Positions 54,573 through 63,338 are shown, numbered from the stretch's first letter. The stretch is DNA of 64,000 nt from Streptomyces caelestis (GCF_014205255.1 NZ_JACHNE010000001.1:2418001-2482000), one strand, 5' to 3'. Notes: generated by a model not told the origin, from the sequence alone. Translations and numbers: made by a program.

Positions 54573-54609
54573 CGCCGGGCACCCCGCGGAACAGGGCACC
54601 CGGCGCTCG
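54573..54609. terminator. Bidirectional hairpin after the aldo/keto reductase
   Basis: AGCGCCGGG / CCCGGCGCT stem with further pairing in the loop, between the reductase stop (54567) and the stop of the convergent small gene (54622). Confidence 0.6.
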
Positions 54610-54621
54610 GGTCGGGTCAGG

Positions 54622-54942
54622 TCAGCGCGCGTACCGCATGAGCGCCCTCACCATGTGGCACGTCGTGTCCGACGGCGGGTGGACGCCGATCAGTTCCGCT
54701 GTGTCGCGGATCGTCTCGTTGCGGGCCTGGTTCGGCATGTAGACGCCGGAGTCGAGCAGGGCTATGGCGAGGCGCATCGCCTTGAGGCGGCGGTTGTGCG
54801 TGACATACCACTCGCGCGGCCGGCCCGGCGGCAGCGGACGCTTCTCCACGGGCACGTACGGCAGGTCGAGCAGGACGGGGCGCTTCGCGGTGGACTGGGT
54901 GGGCAGCGGCTTCGGCTTGAGTGCGGCAGCGGGCACAGGCAT
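54622..54942 (-). CDS. Conserved hypothetical small protein
   Basis: 106 residues from ATG 54942, or 104 from an in-frame GTG at 54936. AGGAGG lies directly against the ATG but at the ideal 6 bases from the GTG, so the GTG may be the true start. The sequence is basic and Pro-rich at the start (LKPKPLPTQSTAKRPVLLDL), then a helical part (RRLKAMRLAIALLDSGVYM). No known domain, signal or membrane segment. Function unknown. Confidence 0.7.
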   Translation of the reverse strand: MPVPAAALKPKPLPTQSTAKRPVLLDLPYVPVEKRPLPPGRPREWYVTHNRRLKAMRLAIALLDSGVYMPNQARNETIRDTAELIGVHPPSDTTCHMVRALMRYAR

Positions 54943-55135
54943 CCTCCTGTCGCGGTCAGGGCGGCTCACCGGGGTCCTCGGCGATCCCGGCGCCACCCTC
55001 GAACACTGCTTCTATTCTACTGCCCACCACTGACAAAAGGCCCTGGCCACAAGGGCTTTCGGGGGTGCGGTGACACAAGTGGAGAACGGGTTTCGAGTCA
55101 CCCTTCCCGGCGGCACGGGGGCGTACCGTGGGGCC

Positions 55136-55495
55136 ATGGAGATCTGGATCAACCCGGCCTGTTCCAAGTGCCGCAGTGCCGTGCAGTTGCTCGACGCCGA
55201 GGGCGCCGACTACACCGTCCGCCGCTACCTGGAGGACGTGCCCAGCGAGGACGAGATCCGGGACGTGCTGGGCCGGCTCGGGCTGGAGCCCTGGGACATC
55301 ACCCGCACCCAGGAGGCCGCCGCCAAGGAGCTCGGCGTGAAGGAGTGGGCCCGGGACGCGAGTTCGCGGGAGCGGTGGATCAAGGCCCTGGCGGAGCATC
55401 CCAAGCTGATGCAGCGGCCGATCATCACCGCGGACGACGGTACGGCGGTGGTCGCGCGCACCGACGAGGCCGTACGGGACGCCCTCTCCCGTTAG
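55136..55495 (+). CDS. ArsC/Spx-family protein (arsenate reductase-like)
   Basis: 119 residues from ATG 55136: MEIWINPACSKCRSAVQLLD carries the CxxC thioredoxin-fold active site, and LMQRPIITADDGTAVVART has the arginine used for oxyanion binding in ArsC. Grx-like ArsC proteins reduce arsenate with glutathione or mycoredoxin-type thiols. There is no arsenic operon around it, so Spx- or YffB-like roles are also possible. Confidence 0.88.
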   Translation: MEIWINPACSKCRSAVQLLDAEGADYTVRRYLEDVPSEDEIRDVLGRLGLEPWDITRTQEAAAKELGVKEWARDASSRERWIKALAEHPKLMQRPIITADDGTAVVARTDEAVRDALSR

Positions 55496-55517
55496 ACATC
55501 TCCTTTGTGTGACGGAC

Positions 55518-55551
55518 GTTACTTCAGTGACTCCCGTAACCGCTGAGTAAC
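55518..55551. promoter_or_regulatory. Inverted repeat upstream of the secreted-protein gene
   Basis: GTTACTTCAG and CTGAGTAAC form an inverted repeat with one bulged base; an extra GTAAC lies in the spacer. It is 60-93 bases before the start codon, where a regulator could bind. No regulator is identified. Confidence 0.4.
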
Positions 55552-55610
55552 CTCGTTCGGTATCTCGTACATAGCGGCGTACGCTCCCCTACCTCTTTCA
55601 GGAGGCGCGC

Positions 55611-56294
55611 ATGTCGCGTAGGAGAACTCTCGGTACGAAGAAGAAGATCGCGCTGCTGGTGAGCGCGGCGACCGTGGCGGGAGGCGGGGCCTTCGTCATG
55701 GCGAGCACGTCGAACGCCGCGCAGACCCCCAAGTCGGCGGCGGAGTCGACGGTCTGCCAGGGCCTCGCCACCGCCCTGGGCAACAACCAGAAGTTCATCG
55801 CGGACCAGCGGGCCGAGCCGGACGCGCAGTCCGAGGCGCGGATCGCCAACCGCGAGGCGGTCGTCGCGGAGATCCGGCGGAAGCAGGAGGCGTCGGGGTG
55901 CGTGGTGGGGGAGTCGGCTCAGGACTCCCAGGCCGCGCAGCCGTCGCAGCCCGCTCAGGGCGGTCAGCAGGCCGGTGGCGCCCAGCCCTCGCAGCCCGCG
56001 CAGTCCGCCCCCGCGGACAACCCCGGCGGTGGCGCCGCGGCCTCCGGGCAGCAGGTGTGCAACGGCTCCACCGTCACGCTCTCCGGCGAGGGCGGTGCGC
56101 CTGCCGCGTCCAGCAACCAGTTCCCGGCCGGCACGAAGCTGAAGGTCACCAACCTGGACAACGACAAGTCCACGACGGTGGAGGTCACTTCGGTCTCCGG
56201 CAGCTGTGTGCTGCTCAACAACGCGGCGTTCGAACAGGTCCGTGAGCCCGGCAAGTTCCTGATCCGCCGGGCCGTGATCGAGAAGGTGGGGTGA
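55611..56294 (+). CDS. Secreted protein, related in layout to the DUF1996 protein
   Basis: 227 residues from ATG 55611 (GGAGG upstream). Basic N terminus then signal helix (KKKIALLVSAATVAGGGAFVMASTSNA). The mature part has a helical region (CQGLATALGNNQKFIADQRAEPDAQSEARIANREAVV), a Gln/Pro/Gly/Ala linker (~105-150), and a small C-terminal beta domain (CNGSTVTLSGEGG ... SGSCVLLNNAAFEQVREPGKFLIRRAVIEKVG). Cysteines suggest disulfides. Function unknown. Confidence 0.78.
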   Translation: MSRRRTLGTKKKIALLVSAATVAGGGAFVMASTSNAAQTPKSAAESTVCQGLATALGNNQKFIADQRAEPDAQSEARIANREAVVAEIRRKQEASGCVVGESAQDSQAAQPSQPAQGGQQAGGAQPSQPAQSAPADNPGGGAAASGQQVCNGSTVTLSGEGGAPAASSNQFPAGTKLKVTNLDNDKSTTVEVTSVSGSCVLLNNAAFEQVREPGKFLIRRAVIEKVG

Positions 56295-56427
56295 CGCCTG
56301 ACGGACGAGGACGAGTGAGTCACTGAGGCATCGCCCCGGCACCCCTCGGCCGGCTCCTCGTACGTGTCAACGGTCCTGCCGCTCCCGGCCAGGAGCAGCA
56401 GGACCGGCGCGCTGTGCGGCACGCGGC

Positions 56428-56466
56428 GCCGGTCACCGGCTTGACGGAGGGAAGCCGGTGACCGGC
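56428..56466 (+). terminator. Terminator hairpin before glnII
   Basis: GCCGGTCACCGGCTT / AAGCCGGTGACCGGC, a 15-bp perfect stem with a 9-base loop, 134 bases after the secreted-protein stop. It insulates glnII from upstream transcription. Confidence 0.75.
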
Positions 56467-56525
56467 CCCTCCCCCCCGGGGGGCCAAACACCCTCACACC
56501 GTGAGGTACGGCACAACGACACCAG

Positions 56526-56563
56526 GTAACACGGGGTTCACATTCGAGCAATGGCCGGGAAAT
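56526..56563 (+). promoter_or_regulatory. Candidate GlnR box upstream of glnII
   Basis: GTAAC-n6-TTCAC-n6-GCAAT-n6-GAAAT, four 5-mers at 6-base spacing. The first and last fit the GlnR consensus well, the middle two poorly. It ends 102 bases before the glnII start. Confidence 0.55.
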
Positions 56564-56665
56564 CGCCTGTTGACAGGCTGCCGGGCATTGACGCGGCGCC
56601 CCAGTGCCGCAGCGCCGCAAGCACCCGCGATACGCGCCCAGACACACCCCCGAAGGATGTGGCCC

Positions 56666-57697
56666 GTGACCTTCAAGGCTGAGTACATCTGGATCGACGG
56701 CACCGAGCCGACGGCCAAGCTGCGTTCCAAGACCAAGATCATCGCGGGCTCCCCCGCCGGTCTCGACGCGCTGCCGATCTGGGGCTTCGACGGGTCCTCC
56801 ACCAACCAGGCCGAGGGCCACGCCTCGGACTGCGTCCTCAAGCCGGTCTTCACCTGCCCGGACCCGATCCGCGGCGGCGACGACGTACTGGTCCTGTGCG
56901 AGGTCCTGAACATCGACCTCACCCCGCACGCCACCAACACGCGTGCCGCGCTGGCCGAGGTCGAGGAGAAGTTCGCGGCGCAGGAGCCGATCTTCGGCAT
57001 CGAGCAGGAGTACACCTTCTTCAAGGACGGCTACCCGCTCGGCTTCCCCAAGGGCGGCTTCCCGGCCCCGCAGGGCGGCTACTACTGCGGTGTCGGCGCC
57101 GACGAGATCTTCGGCCGTGACGTCGTCGAGGCGCACCTGGACAACTGCCTGAAGGCGGGCCTGGGCATCTCCGGCATCAACGCCGAGGTCATGCCCGGCC
57201 AGTGGGAGTTCCAGGTCGGCCCGCTCGCCCCGCTGGAGGTCTCCGACCAGCTGTGGGTGGCCCGCTGGCTGCTCTACCGCACCGCCGAGGACTTCGACAT
57301 CGCCGCGACGCTGGACCCGAAGCCGGTGAAGGGCGACTGGAACGGCGCCGGCGCGCACACCAACTTCTCCACCAAGGCGATGCGCGAGAGCTACGACGCG
57401 ATCATCACCGCCGCCGAGTCGCTGGGCGAGGGCTCCAAGCCGCTCGACCACGTCAAGAACTACGGCGCCGGCATCGACGACCGCCTGACCGGTCTGCACG
57501 AGACCGCCCCGTGGAACGAGTACTCCTACGGCGTCTCCAACCGCGGTGCCTCCGTCCGTATCCCGTGGCAGGTCGAGAAGGACGGCAAGGGCTACATCGA
57601 GGACCGCCGTCCGAACGCCAACGTCGACCCGTACGTGGTGACCCGCCTGCTCGTCGACACCTGCTGCTCGGCGCTGGAGAAGGCCGGCCAGGTCTGA
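56666..57697 (+). CDS. glnII: Glutamine synthetase type II (eukaryotic-like)
   Basis: 343 residues from GTG 56666. An in-frame ATG at 56657 would add three residues; relatives begin (M/V)TFKAEYIW. Motifs: LPIWGFDGSSTNQAEGHASD, VFTCPDPIRGGDD, FGIEQEYTFFK, AEVMPGQWEFQVGP and GDWNGAGAHTNFSTKAM. GSII enzymes lack the adenylylation tyrosine, so control is mainly at transcription by GlnR. With glnA (9.4 kb upstream) it gives the cell two ammonium-assimilating synthetases. Confidence 0.97.
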   Translation: MTFKAEYIWIDGTEPTAKLRSKTKIIAGSPAGLDALPIWGFDGSSTNQAEGHASDCVLKPVFTCPDPIRGGDDVLVLCEVLNIDLTPHATNTRAALAEVEEKFAAQEPIFGIEQEYTFFKDGYPLGFPKGGFPAPQGGYYCGVGADEIFGRDVVEAHLDNCLKAGLGISGINAEVMPGQWEFQVGPLAPLEVSDQLWVARWLLYRTAEDFDIAATLDPKPVKGDWNGAGAHTNFSTKAMRESYDAIITAAESLGEGSKPLDHVKNYGAGIDDRLTGLHETAPWNEYSYGVSNRGASVRIPWQVEKDGKGYIEDRRPNANVDPYVVTRLLVDTCCSALEKAGQV

Positions 57698-57716
57698 CCG
57701 ACACCGTAAGGCTCCG

Positions 57717-57750
57717 GAGGGGCGCCCACCGTTCGCGGTGGGCGCCCCTC
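57717..57750 (+). terminator. Terminator hairpin after glnII
   Basis: A 15-bp perfect stem (GAGGGGCGCCCACCG / CGGTGGGCGCCCCTC) closed by a TTCG tetraloop, 20 bases after the stop. Strong intrinsic terminator. Confidence 0.88.
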
Positions 57751-57811
57751 GCGCGTCCAAGCTGTGAGAGGAGGGTCCCGGCACCGGGACCCGGTCTGCT
57801 TCAACGGCCCC

Positions 57812-57982
57812 ATGGCCGGTTACCAGAAGCACACCGCGACGGGTCGCCATGACCTCGAGCCCTTCTGGCCGTCCCGTCAGGACCACGACTTCGACCGGGT
57901 GTGTTGCCACCGGGCCCCGGCACCGGCTGCGTGCCGTCGACCGGGACGAGGATCGGAGCCTCCCCTGCTCGAGGGGAGTTGA
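57812..57982 (+). CDS. Possible small protein before the winged-helix remnant
   Basis: 56 codons from ATG 57812 (MAGYQKHTATGRHDLEPFWPSRQDHDFDRVCCHR...). The N-terminal 30 residues have aromatic/acidic composition unlike random GC-rich sequence and may be a conserved tiny streptomycete protein; the end runs into the palindromic repeat and may be altered by it. AGGAGGGT lies ~40 bases upstream, so the ribosome site is poor. Low confidence. Confidence 0.35.
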   Translation: MAGYQKHTATGRHDLEPFWPSRQDHDFDRVCCHRAPAPAACRRPGRGSEPPLLEGS

Positions 57983-57996
57983 GAGCTTGGGGAAGA
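57957..57996. repeat. Second copy of the short palindromic element
   Basis: CTCCCCTGCTCGAGG and GAGAGCTTGGGGAAG. Read in reverse it lines up with the copy at 10092-10133 (outer C/G runs and the TCGAG blocks). It sits at the start of the frameshifted winged-helix gene, where it provides or disrupts its translation start. Confidence 0.5.
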
Positions 57997-58471
57997 CCGT
58001 CGCGGCCCTGCTGCCGCCCGGTGCCACCTGGCTCCCCGCGCCCCGGCACACGCTGCCCACGCTGCCGGGGCAGCCGCCGATGATCGGCTACCTGGTGCTG
58101 GTCCCGGCCGACCAGCAGCCGCCGTTCGCTGCGGCGGCGCCGGACCGGTCGGAGGCGGGTCCGGCCCCGAGCCGCTGATCCGCGTCGACACCGTGCAGCG
58201 CACCGCCGAGGTGGCCGGGCGGCCGCTCGACCTCACGTATCTGGAGTTCGAGCTGCTGGCCCACCTGGTGGCGCACCCGGGCCGGGTGCACACCCGCGAC
58301 CAGCTGGTCGGCACGGTGTGGGGCTACGGGCACGTGGGCGACGGCCGTACGGTCGACGTCCACATCGCCCGCCTGCGCCGCAGGCTGGGGGCCGAGCACC
58401 GCGACACGATCCGCACGGTGCGCCGGATCGGCTACAAGTACGTTCCCCCGGTGTCGCCGGCGGGGCACTGA
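57987..58471 (+). pseudogene. Frameshifted winged-helix (OmpR/PhoB-type DNA-binding) protein
   Basis: The first segment (TTG 57987 on: ATWLPAPRHTLPTLPGQPPM, then IGYLVLVPADQQPPF) and the second (from ~58140: PEPLIRVDTVQRTAEVAGRP, then LDLTYLEFELLAHLVAHPGRVHTRDQLVGTVWGYGHVGDGRTVDVHIARLRRRLG split over the winged helix) clearly belong to one protein but lie in different frames; the first frame stops at 58178. The shift lies around 58120-58160 in a GC-rich run. The C-terminal Trans_reg_C domain alone (58193-58471) could still be made. Either a real frameshift or a sequencing error. Confidence 0.65.
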
Positions 58472-58545
58472 GCCGCCGCGCCCGCCCGTCTGCTGACGGC
58501 AGATCCCCGTTCCGTACCGCCGCCCCGGCGGGCAGAGTCGGCGGC

Positions 58546-59571
58546 ATGAGACTTCTGATGCTGGGTGGTACGGAGTTCGCGGGCCGGGCCGTCGTGGAGG
58601 CGGCCCTGGGGCGGGGCTGGGAGGTGACCGTCTTCCACCGGGGGCGGCACGAGGCGCCGCCGGGCGTGCGGTCGCTGCTCGGCGACCGCACCGCGCCCGG
58701 CGGTCTGGCCGCCCTCGCCGAGGACCAGGGCGAGTGGGACGTCGTCGTCGACACCTGGTCGGCGGCGCCCCGCGCGGTGCGGGACGCGGCGCGGCTGCTG
58801 CGGGACCGCGCCCGCCGGTACGTGTACGTGTCGAGCTGCTCGGTGTACGCGTGGGCCCCGCCCGCGGGTTACGGCGAGAACGCGCCCCTGGTGGAGGGCG
58901 CGTCCGCGGACGCGGACCAGACCGACTACCCGCGCGACAAGCGGGGCGGCGAACTGGCCGTCCTGGACGCCTTCGGCGAGGACCGGTCGGTGCTCGTACG
59001 GGCCGGGCTGCTCCTCGGCCCGTACGAGAACATCGGCCGGCTGCCCTGGTGGCTGGGCCGGATGGCGCGCGGTGGACCGGTGCTGGCTCCGGGCCCGCGC
59101 GAACTGCCCCTCCAGTACGTGGACATCCGTGACCTCGCCGAGTGGATCCTGCTCGCGGCCGAGCGGGAGCTGAGCGGGCCGTACAACCTGATGAGCCCGC
59201 GGGGGCACACCACGATGGGCGAGTTGCTGGACGCGTGTGTCCGGGTCACCGGCGGCGCCGCCGAACTGCGGTGGGCCGAGCCCGAGGTGATCCTGGAGGC
59301 CGGCATCGCGCCCTGGACCGAGCTGCCGGTGTGGGTGCCCCCGGGCAGCGACCTGCACGACGCCCTGCACGGCGCGGACGTCTCCCGGGCGCTCGGGGCG
59401 GGGCTGAACTGCCGGCCCGCGGAGGAGACCGTGGCCGGCACCTGGCGGTGGCTCCAGGACGTCGGCGGGGTGGCGCCCCAGCGCCCGGACCGGCCGTGCC
59501 CGGGCCTCGACCCGGAGGTGGAGGCGAAGGTACTCGCGGGCACCGAGGGTGTACCTGGCACCACCCCCTGA
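58546..59571 (+). CDS. NAD-dependent epimerase/dehydratase family (extended SDR) protein
   Basis: 341 residues from ATG 58546 (no strong ribosome site). The dinucleotide motif is MLGGTEFAGRAVVEAAL, a GGTxFxGR variant as in isoflavone-reductase-like or chloroplast RNA-binding SDRs. YVYVSSCSVYAW holds the catalytic-Ser region, DYPRDKRGGE the YxxxK-like element, and LPLQYVDIRDLAEWIL the sugar-side loop. Substrate unknown. Confidence 0.88.
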   Translation: MRLLMLGGTEFAGRAVVEAALGRGWEVTVFHRGRHEAPPGVRSLLGDRTAPGGLAALAEDQGEWDVVVDTWSAAPRAVRDAARLLRDRARRYVYVSSCSVYAWAPPAGYGENAPLVEGASADADQTDYPRDKRGGELAVLDAFGEDRSVLVRAGLLLGPYENIGRLPWWLGRMARGGPVLAPGPRELPLQYVDIRDLAEWILLAAERELSGPYNLMSPRGHTTMGELLDACVRVTGGAAELRWAEPEVILEAGIAPWTELPVWVPPGSDLHDALHGADVSRALGAGLNCRPAEETVAGTWRWLQDVGGVAPQRPDRPCPGLDPEVEAKVLAGTEGVPGTTP

Positions 59572-59624
59572 TCCGGGGGCCCGGCCCCGTGACCGCCGCC
59601 GCACGCCTCCGCGAGACTGACGAC

Positions 59625-60899
59625 ATGACCAACGACACGAAGAACGGCAGAGGTTCGAGGGCGCGGGGCATGGGAGTCGCCGCGCTGCGGGGGCTGGCGC
59701 TGGCCCTGGTGACGCTGCCGGGGGCCGTCCTCTGCTTCGTCCTCTCCCTGGTGTCCATCGCGCTCATCCCGATCGGCGTCGGCCTGGTCACGACACCATG
59801 GGTGCTGACGGGGGTACGGGCGTTCGCGGACTGGCGGCGGGCCCTCGCGGCCGAGTGGGGCGGGGTACGGATCCCGTCGGCGTACCGGCCGCTGCCGAGG
59901 GGCGCCAATCCGTGGACCCGCACCTTCGGGATGCTCGGCGACCCGGCGACCTGGCGGGATCTGAGGTGGCTGCCCGTAGACATGACGGCGGGATTCGTCA
60001 CCGCACTGCTGCCGGCCGTGCTGCTCTACTATCCGCTGCAGGGGTTCGCGATCGCGGCCGGGCTGTGGCAGCCCTTCGCGGACTCCGCCGCCGGGACGTA
60101 CTGGTACGGGTTCGTGCCGGTCAGGGATCAGACATCCGCGCTCGGCGCCGGCGCCCTCGCCCTCGTCCTCCTCTTCCTCGCCCACTTCTACACCGCGCGC
60201 CTGCTGGACGCCCACTTCCGGCTCACCCGCGCCGTCCTCGGCTCGAACCAGGGCGAACTGGCCGAGCGGGTACGGGTCCTGACCGAGACGCGGCGGGACG
60301 CGGTCGACACCTCCGCCGCCGAACTGCGGCGCATCGAACGGGACCTGCACGACGGGGCCCAGGCCCGGCTGGTGGCCGTCGGCATGGACCTCGGCACCAT
60401 CGAGGCGCTTCTCGACAAGGACCCGGCCAAGGCCAGGGAGCTGATCGGGCAGGCCCGCAAGTCCTCGGTCGAGGCGCTGTCCGAACTGCGCGAGCTGGTG
60501 CGCGGCATCCACCCGCCGGTCCTGGCCGAGCGCGGACTGGGCGACGCCGTACGGGCGCTGGCGCTGCGGCTGCCGGTGGTCACCGAGGTGAACGTGGACC
60601 TGCCCGGGCGGGCGGAGGCGCCCGTGGAGTCGGCCGCGTACTTCGCCGTGAGCGAGGTGCTCACCAACGCCGTGAAGCACTCCGGCGCCGACCGGATCTG
60701 GGTCGACCTGCACCACACCGACGGCCATCTGCGGGCCACCGTCTCCGACAACGGCAAGGGAGGTGCGGTGATCGAGGCCGGTTCCGGGCTGGCCGGGGTA
60801 GAGCGGCGACTGGGTACATTCGACGGCGTCCTGGCCGTCAGCAGCCCCGCGGGCGGTCCCACCATGGTCACCATGGAGATCCCTTGCGCGTTGTCCTAG
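59625..60899 (+). CDS. Sensor histidine kinase with PF13796-type sensor domain
   Basis: 424 residues from ATG 59625; a GTG at 59589 is an alternative. Four N-terminal helices in the pattern of the Streptomyces sensor domain (LALALVTLPGAVLCFVLSLV, MTAGFVTALLPAVLLYYPLQ, LGAGALALVLLFLAHFYTARLL). The phospho-acceptor is the H of RRIERDLHDGAQARLVAVGMDLG (HisKA_3), followed by a HATPase_c domain (VSEVLTNAVKHSGADRI, GSGLAGVERRL). Coupled to the next gene by a 16-base overlap. Confidence 0.93.
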   Translation: MTNDTKNGRGSRARGMGVAALRGLALALVTLPGAVLCFVLSLVSIALIPIGVGLVTTPWVLTGVRAFADWRRALAAEWGGVRIPSAYRPLPRGANPWTRTFGMLGDPATWRDLRWLPVDMTAGFVTALLPAVLLYYPLQGFAIAAGLWQPFADSAAGTYWYGFVPVRDQTSALGAGALALVLLFLAHFYTARLLDAHFRLTRAVLGSNQGELAERVRVLTETRRDAVDTSAAELRRIERDLHDGAQARLVAVGMDLGTIEALLDKDPAKARELIGQARKSSVEALSELRELVRGIHPPVLAERGLGDAVRALALRLPVVTEVNVDLPGRAEAPVESAAYFAVSEVLTNAVKHSGADRIWVDLHHTDGHLRATVSDNGKGGAVIEAGSGLAGVERRLGTFDGVLAVSSPAGGPTMVTMEIPCALS

Positions 60900-61537
60900 C
60901 CGAAGACCTCTTCCTGCTGCGCGACGGACTCGTCCGGCTGCTCCAGGCACACGACTTCGAGATCGCGGCCGCCGTCGAGTCCGGTCCCGAACTGGCCGCC
61001 GCGCTGGCCGAGCTGGAACCGGACGTCGCCGTGGTCGACGTACGCCTGCCGCCCACCCACACCGACGAGGGGCTGCAGTGCGCGCTTCAGGCCCGCAGGA
61101 GACGGCCCGGGCTGCCGGTGCTGGTGCTCTCCCAGCACGTCGAGCAGTTGTACGCGCGTGAGCTGCTCGCCGACGGCAGCGGCGGCGTCGGATACCTGCT
61201 GAAGGACCGGGTGTTCGACGCCGAGCAGTTCGTGGACGCGGTACGGCGGGTCGCCGCCGGTGGTACGGCGATGGACCCGCAGGTCATCCAGCAGTTGCTG
61301 GCGCGGCAGGCGGGCGACGGCCGGCCGCTGGCCCGGCTGACGCCCCGGGAGCGGGAGGTGCTGGAGCTGATGGCGCAGGGCCGGTCCAACGCGGCGATCG
61401 CCGGGAAACTCGTCGTGACGGAACGGGCGATCGCCAAGCACACCGCGAACATCTTCGCCAAACTGGGACTTGAGGTCTCGGACGACGACAACCGGCGTGT
61501 GCTGGCGGTTCTCGCGTATCTCGACCACGGCAGGTGA
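60884..61537 (+). CDS. LuxR/NarL-family response regulator
   Basis: 217 residues from a TTG start at 60884 (GGAG five bases upstream), overlapping the kinase by 16 bases; no ATG/GTG is in frame near. Receiver: LAEDLFLLRDG with D8, phospho-acceptor D52 in VAVVDVRLPP, K in VGYLLKDRV. LuxR HTH: LTPREREVLELMAQGRSNAAIAGKLVVTERAIAKHTANIFAKL. Partner of the upstream kinase. Confidence 0.93.
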   Translation: MRVVLAEDLFLLRDGLVRLLQAHDFEIAAAVESGPELAAALAELEPDVAVVDVRLPPTHTDEGLQCALQARRRRPGLPVLVLSQHVEQLYARELLADGSGGVGYLLKDRVFDAEQFVDAVRRVAAGGTAMDPQVIQQLLARQAGDGRPLARLTPREREVLELMAQGRSNAAIAGKLVVTERAIAKHTANIFAKLGLEVSDDDNRRVLAVLAYLDHGR

Positions 61538-61740
61538 AACCGGACCGGCTTTTTCACCCATCGTGGAGGATCGGCAACTCCCGGTGCGTAAGGGGCTGTT
61601 GAGAACACAGCTCCCTCACGAATCTCGCATCGATTTCCGAGACATCTGAACACCCGTGGGACGGCCTCCGTATGGAAGGGAGCCGCTTCACTCCTGTCGG
61701 GCGCCTCGATGCCCCCGAAAAAGGAAGTCAGAGGAGTTCC

Positions 61741-63270
61741 ATGGGACGCAACACAAGAAAACGCCGGACGCCGCTGGCCACCAAGGCCGTAGCCGCATCG
61801 GCGGCCCTAGCGCTCGGTGGGGGCGGGCTGATCTGGGCAAACTTCTACGCCTCGGCGCACGAGGAGAACTCGGCGAACCAGACGAAGGCCGCGGGTGCGC
61901 AGATCGCCACGATCCAGTGCCCGGACGTCGGACAGAAGCTGACCGACGTGCCGGACGGCGCTCGTCAGGGGGTGGACAAGGAGCTGGCGAACCTCGACAA
62001 GCAGATCAGCGAGGCCTACACCCGGCTCGCCTCCACGCGTCAGGCCCAGGCCGGTGACCCGGGCTTCGTCAACAACGCCATCCTCGGCCCGCTGAAGTCC
62101 AAGCGAGTCGCGGCGATCGACCGGATCGGCATCAACATCCGTCGGGTGGGCGGCCAGGCCCCGGGCAACCTGGAGCAGCTGGCCGAGTGCAAGGGCATGG
62201 CCGCCGACGCGAACACCAACGACGGCAACCCCGGGGGCGGTCAGAACAACGACGGTCAGGGCCAGGGCCAGGACAACGGCGGTCAGGACCAGGGCGGCGA
62301 CAACGGCCAGGACCAGGGTCAGGGCGGCAACGGCGGTCAGGCCGACAACGGCCCCGCGGCGGGCGACTTCATCAACATCGAGGACGTCCAGCCCAACTCC
62401 CGCAACCTGCCGAACGGTCTCGCGGCGAACGGCGACGGCGGTTCCACGGGCTCGTTCACCACGACCTGCGGCACCAACGAGAACGAGAACCGCAACTCGG
62501 ACAACGTGATCGTGGCGCCCGGCGTCTCCAACGGCGCGCAGCACCAGCACGACTACGTCGGCAACCAGGACAACGACGCGTTCACCAGCGACGAGCAGTT
62601 CCTCCAGGCCGACACCAGCTGCCAGAACCAGGGCGACAAGTCGACGTACTACTGGCCGGTCCTCCGTGTCCAGGACGGACAGAACGAAGTCGACGCGAAC
62701 GCCCCCGGTGGCGGTCAGGACGGCAACGTCGGCACGATCCAGCAAGTCGCCCAGGTCGAGCTGAAGTTCGTCGGCAACAAGAAGAGCGACGTTGTCGCGA
62801 TGCCGACGGCCCTGCGCATCATCACCGGTGACGCCAAGGCCTTCACCAACGGCCTCAAGAACGCCAACACCTCATGGAGCTGCACCGGCTTCGAGGACCG
62901 GCAGGTGACGGACAAGTACCCGATCTGCCCCGAGGGCAGCTCCGTGGTGCGGACGTCCAACTTCCAGAGCTGCTGGGACGGTCAGAACATCGACAGCGCC
63001 AACCACCGTGACCACGTGGCCTTCGTCCAGGCGGACGGCAGCTGCCCCCAGGGGTTCCAGGCGATCCCCCAGCTGCAGGCCAAGCTGGTCTACGACATCC
63101 CGGCCCCGCAGATCGAGAACGGGCAGGTGCAGAACGCGTACGCGCTCGACGGCTTCCCGGAGCAGCTGCACAAGCCGATCACCGACCACAACGACTTCAT
63201 CAACTTCTTCGACGAGAACGTGATGAACCAGATGGTCCAGTGCATCAACAACGGCGAGGACTGCCAGTAG
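61741..63270 (+). CDS. Large secreted DUF1996 protein
   Basis: 509 residues from ATG 61741 (GAGGAG upstream). Signal region [25 protein letters not shown]. An N-terminal helical part ([21 protein letters not shown]) is similar in style to the 55611 protein, then a Gly/Gln/Asn/Asp-rich linker (~165-210). The DUF1996 domain follows: [19 protein letters not shown] with clustered histidines, [53 protein letters not shown] and [15 protein letters not shown]. In relatives this domain is extracellular, of unknown activity. Confidence 0.88.
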   Translation: MGRNTRKRRTPLATKAVAASAALALGGGGLIWANFYASAHEENSANQTKAAGAQIATIQCPDVGQKLTDVPDGARQGVDKELANLDKQISEAYTRLASTRQAQAGDPGFVNNAILGPLKSKRVAAIDRIGINIRRVGGQAPGNLEQLAECKGMAADANTNDGNPGGGQNNDGQGQGQDNGGQDQGGDNGQDQGQGGNGGQADNGPAAGDFINIEDVQPNSRNLPNGLAANGDGGSTGSFTTTCGTNENENRNSDNVIVAPGVSNGAQHQHDYVGNQDNDAFTSDEQFLQADTSCQNQGDKSTYYWPVLRVQDGQNEVDANAPGGGQDGNVGTIQQVAQVELKFVGNKKSDVVAMPTALRIITGDAKAFTNGLKNANTSWSCTGFEDRQVTDKYPICPEGSSVVRTSNFQSCWDGQNIDSANHRDHVAFVQADGSCPQGFQAIPQLQAKLVYDIPAPQIENGQVQNAYALDGFPEQLHKPITDHNDFINFFDENVMNQMVQCINNGEDCQ

Positions 63271-63285
63271 TCCGCACGTAAGTGA

Positions 63286-63317
63286 AAGCCGGCGGTGGGA
63301 GGTCCCACCGCCGGCTT
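63286..63317. terminator. Bidirectional terminator after the DUF1996 gene
   Basis: AAGCCGGCGGTGGGA / TCCCACCGCCGGCTT, 15-bp perfect stem separated by GG, between two convergent stops. Confidence 0.82.
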
Positions 63318-63338
63318 CCGCTTGCCCGGGCCGCGCGG

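Larger units (their letters stand above)
56295..56665. other. Intergenic region before glnII
   Basis: 371 bases without a gene. It contains the terminator hairpin at 56428-56466, a G/C-run (CCCTCCCCCCCGGGGGGCC at ~56466-56484), and the candidate GlnR site at 56526-56563. The glnII promoter must lie in its second half. Confidence 0.6.
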
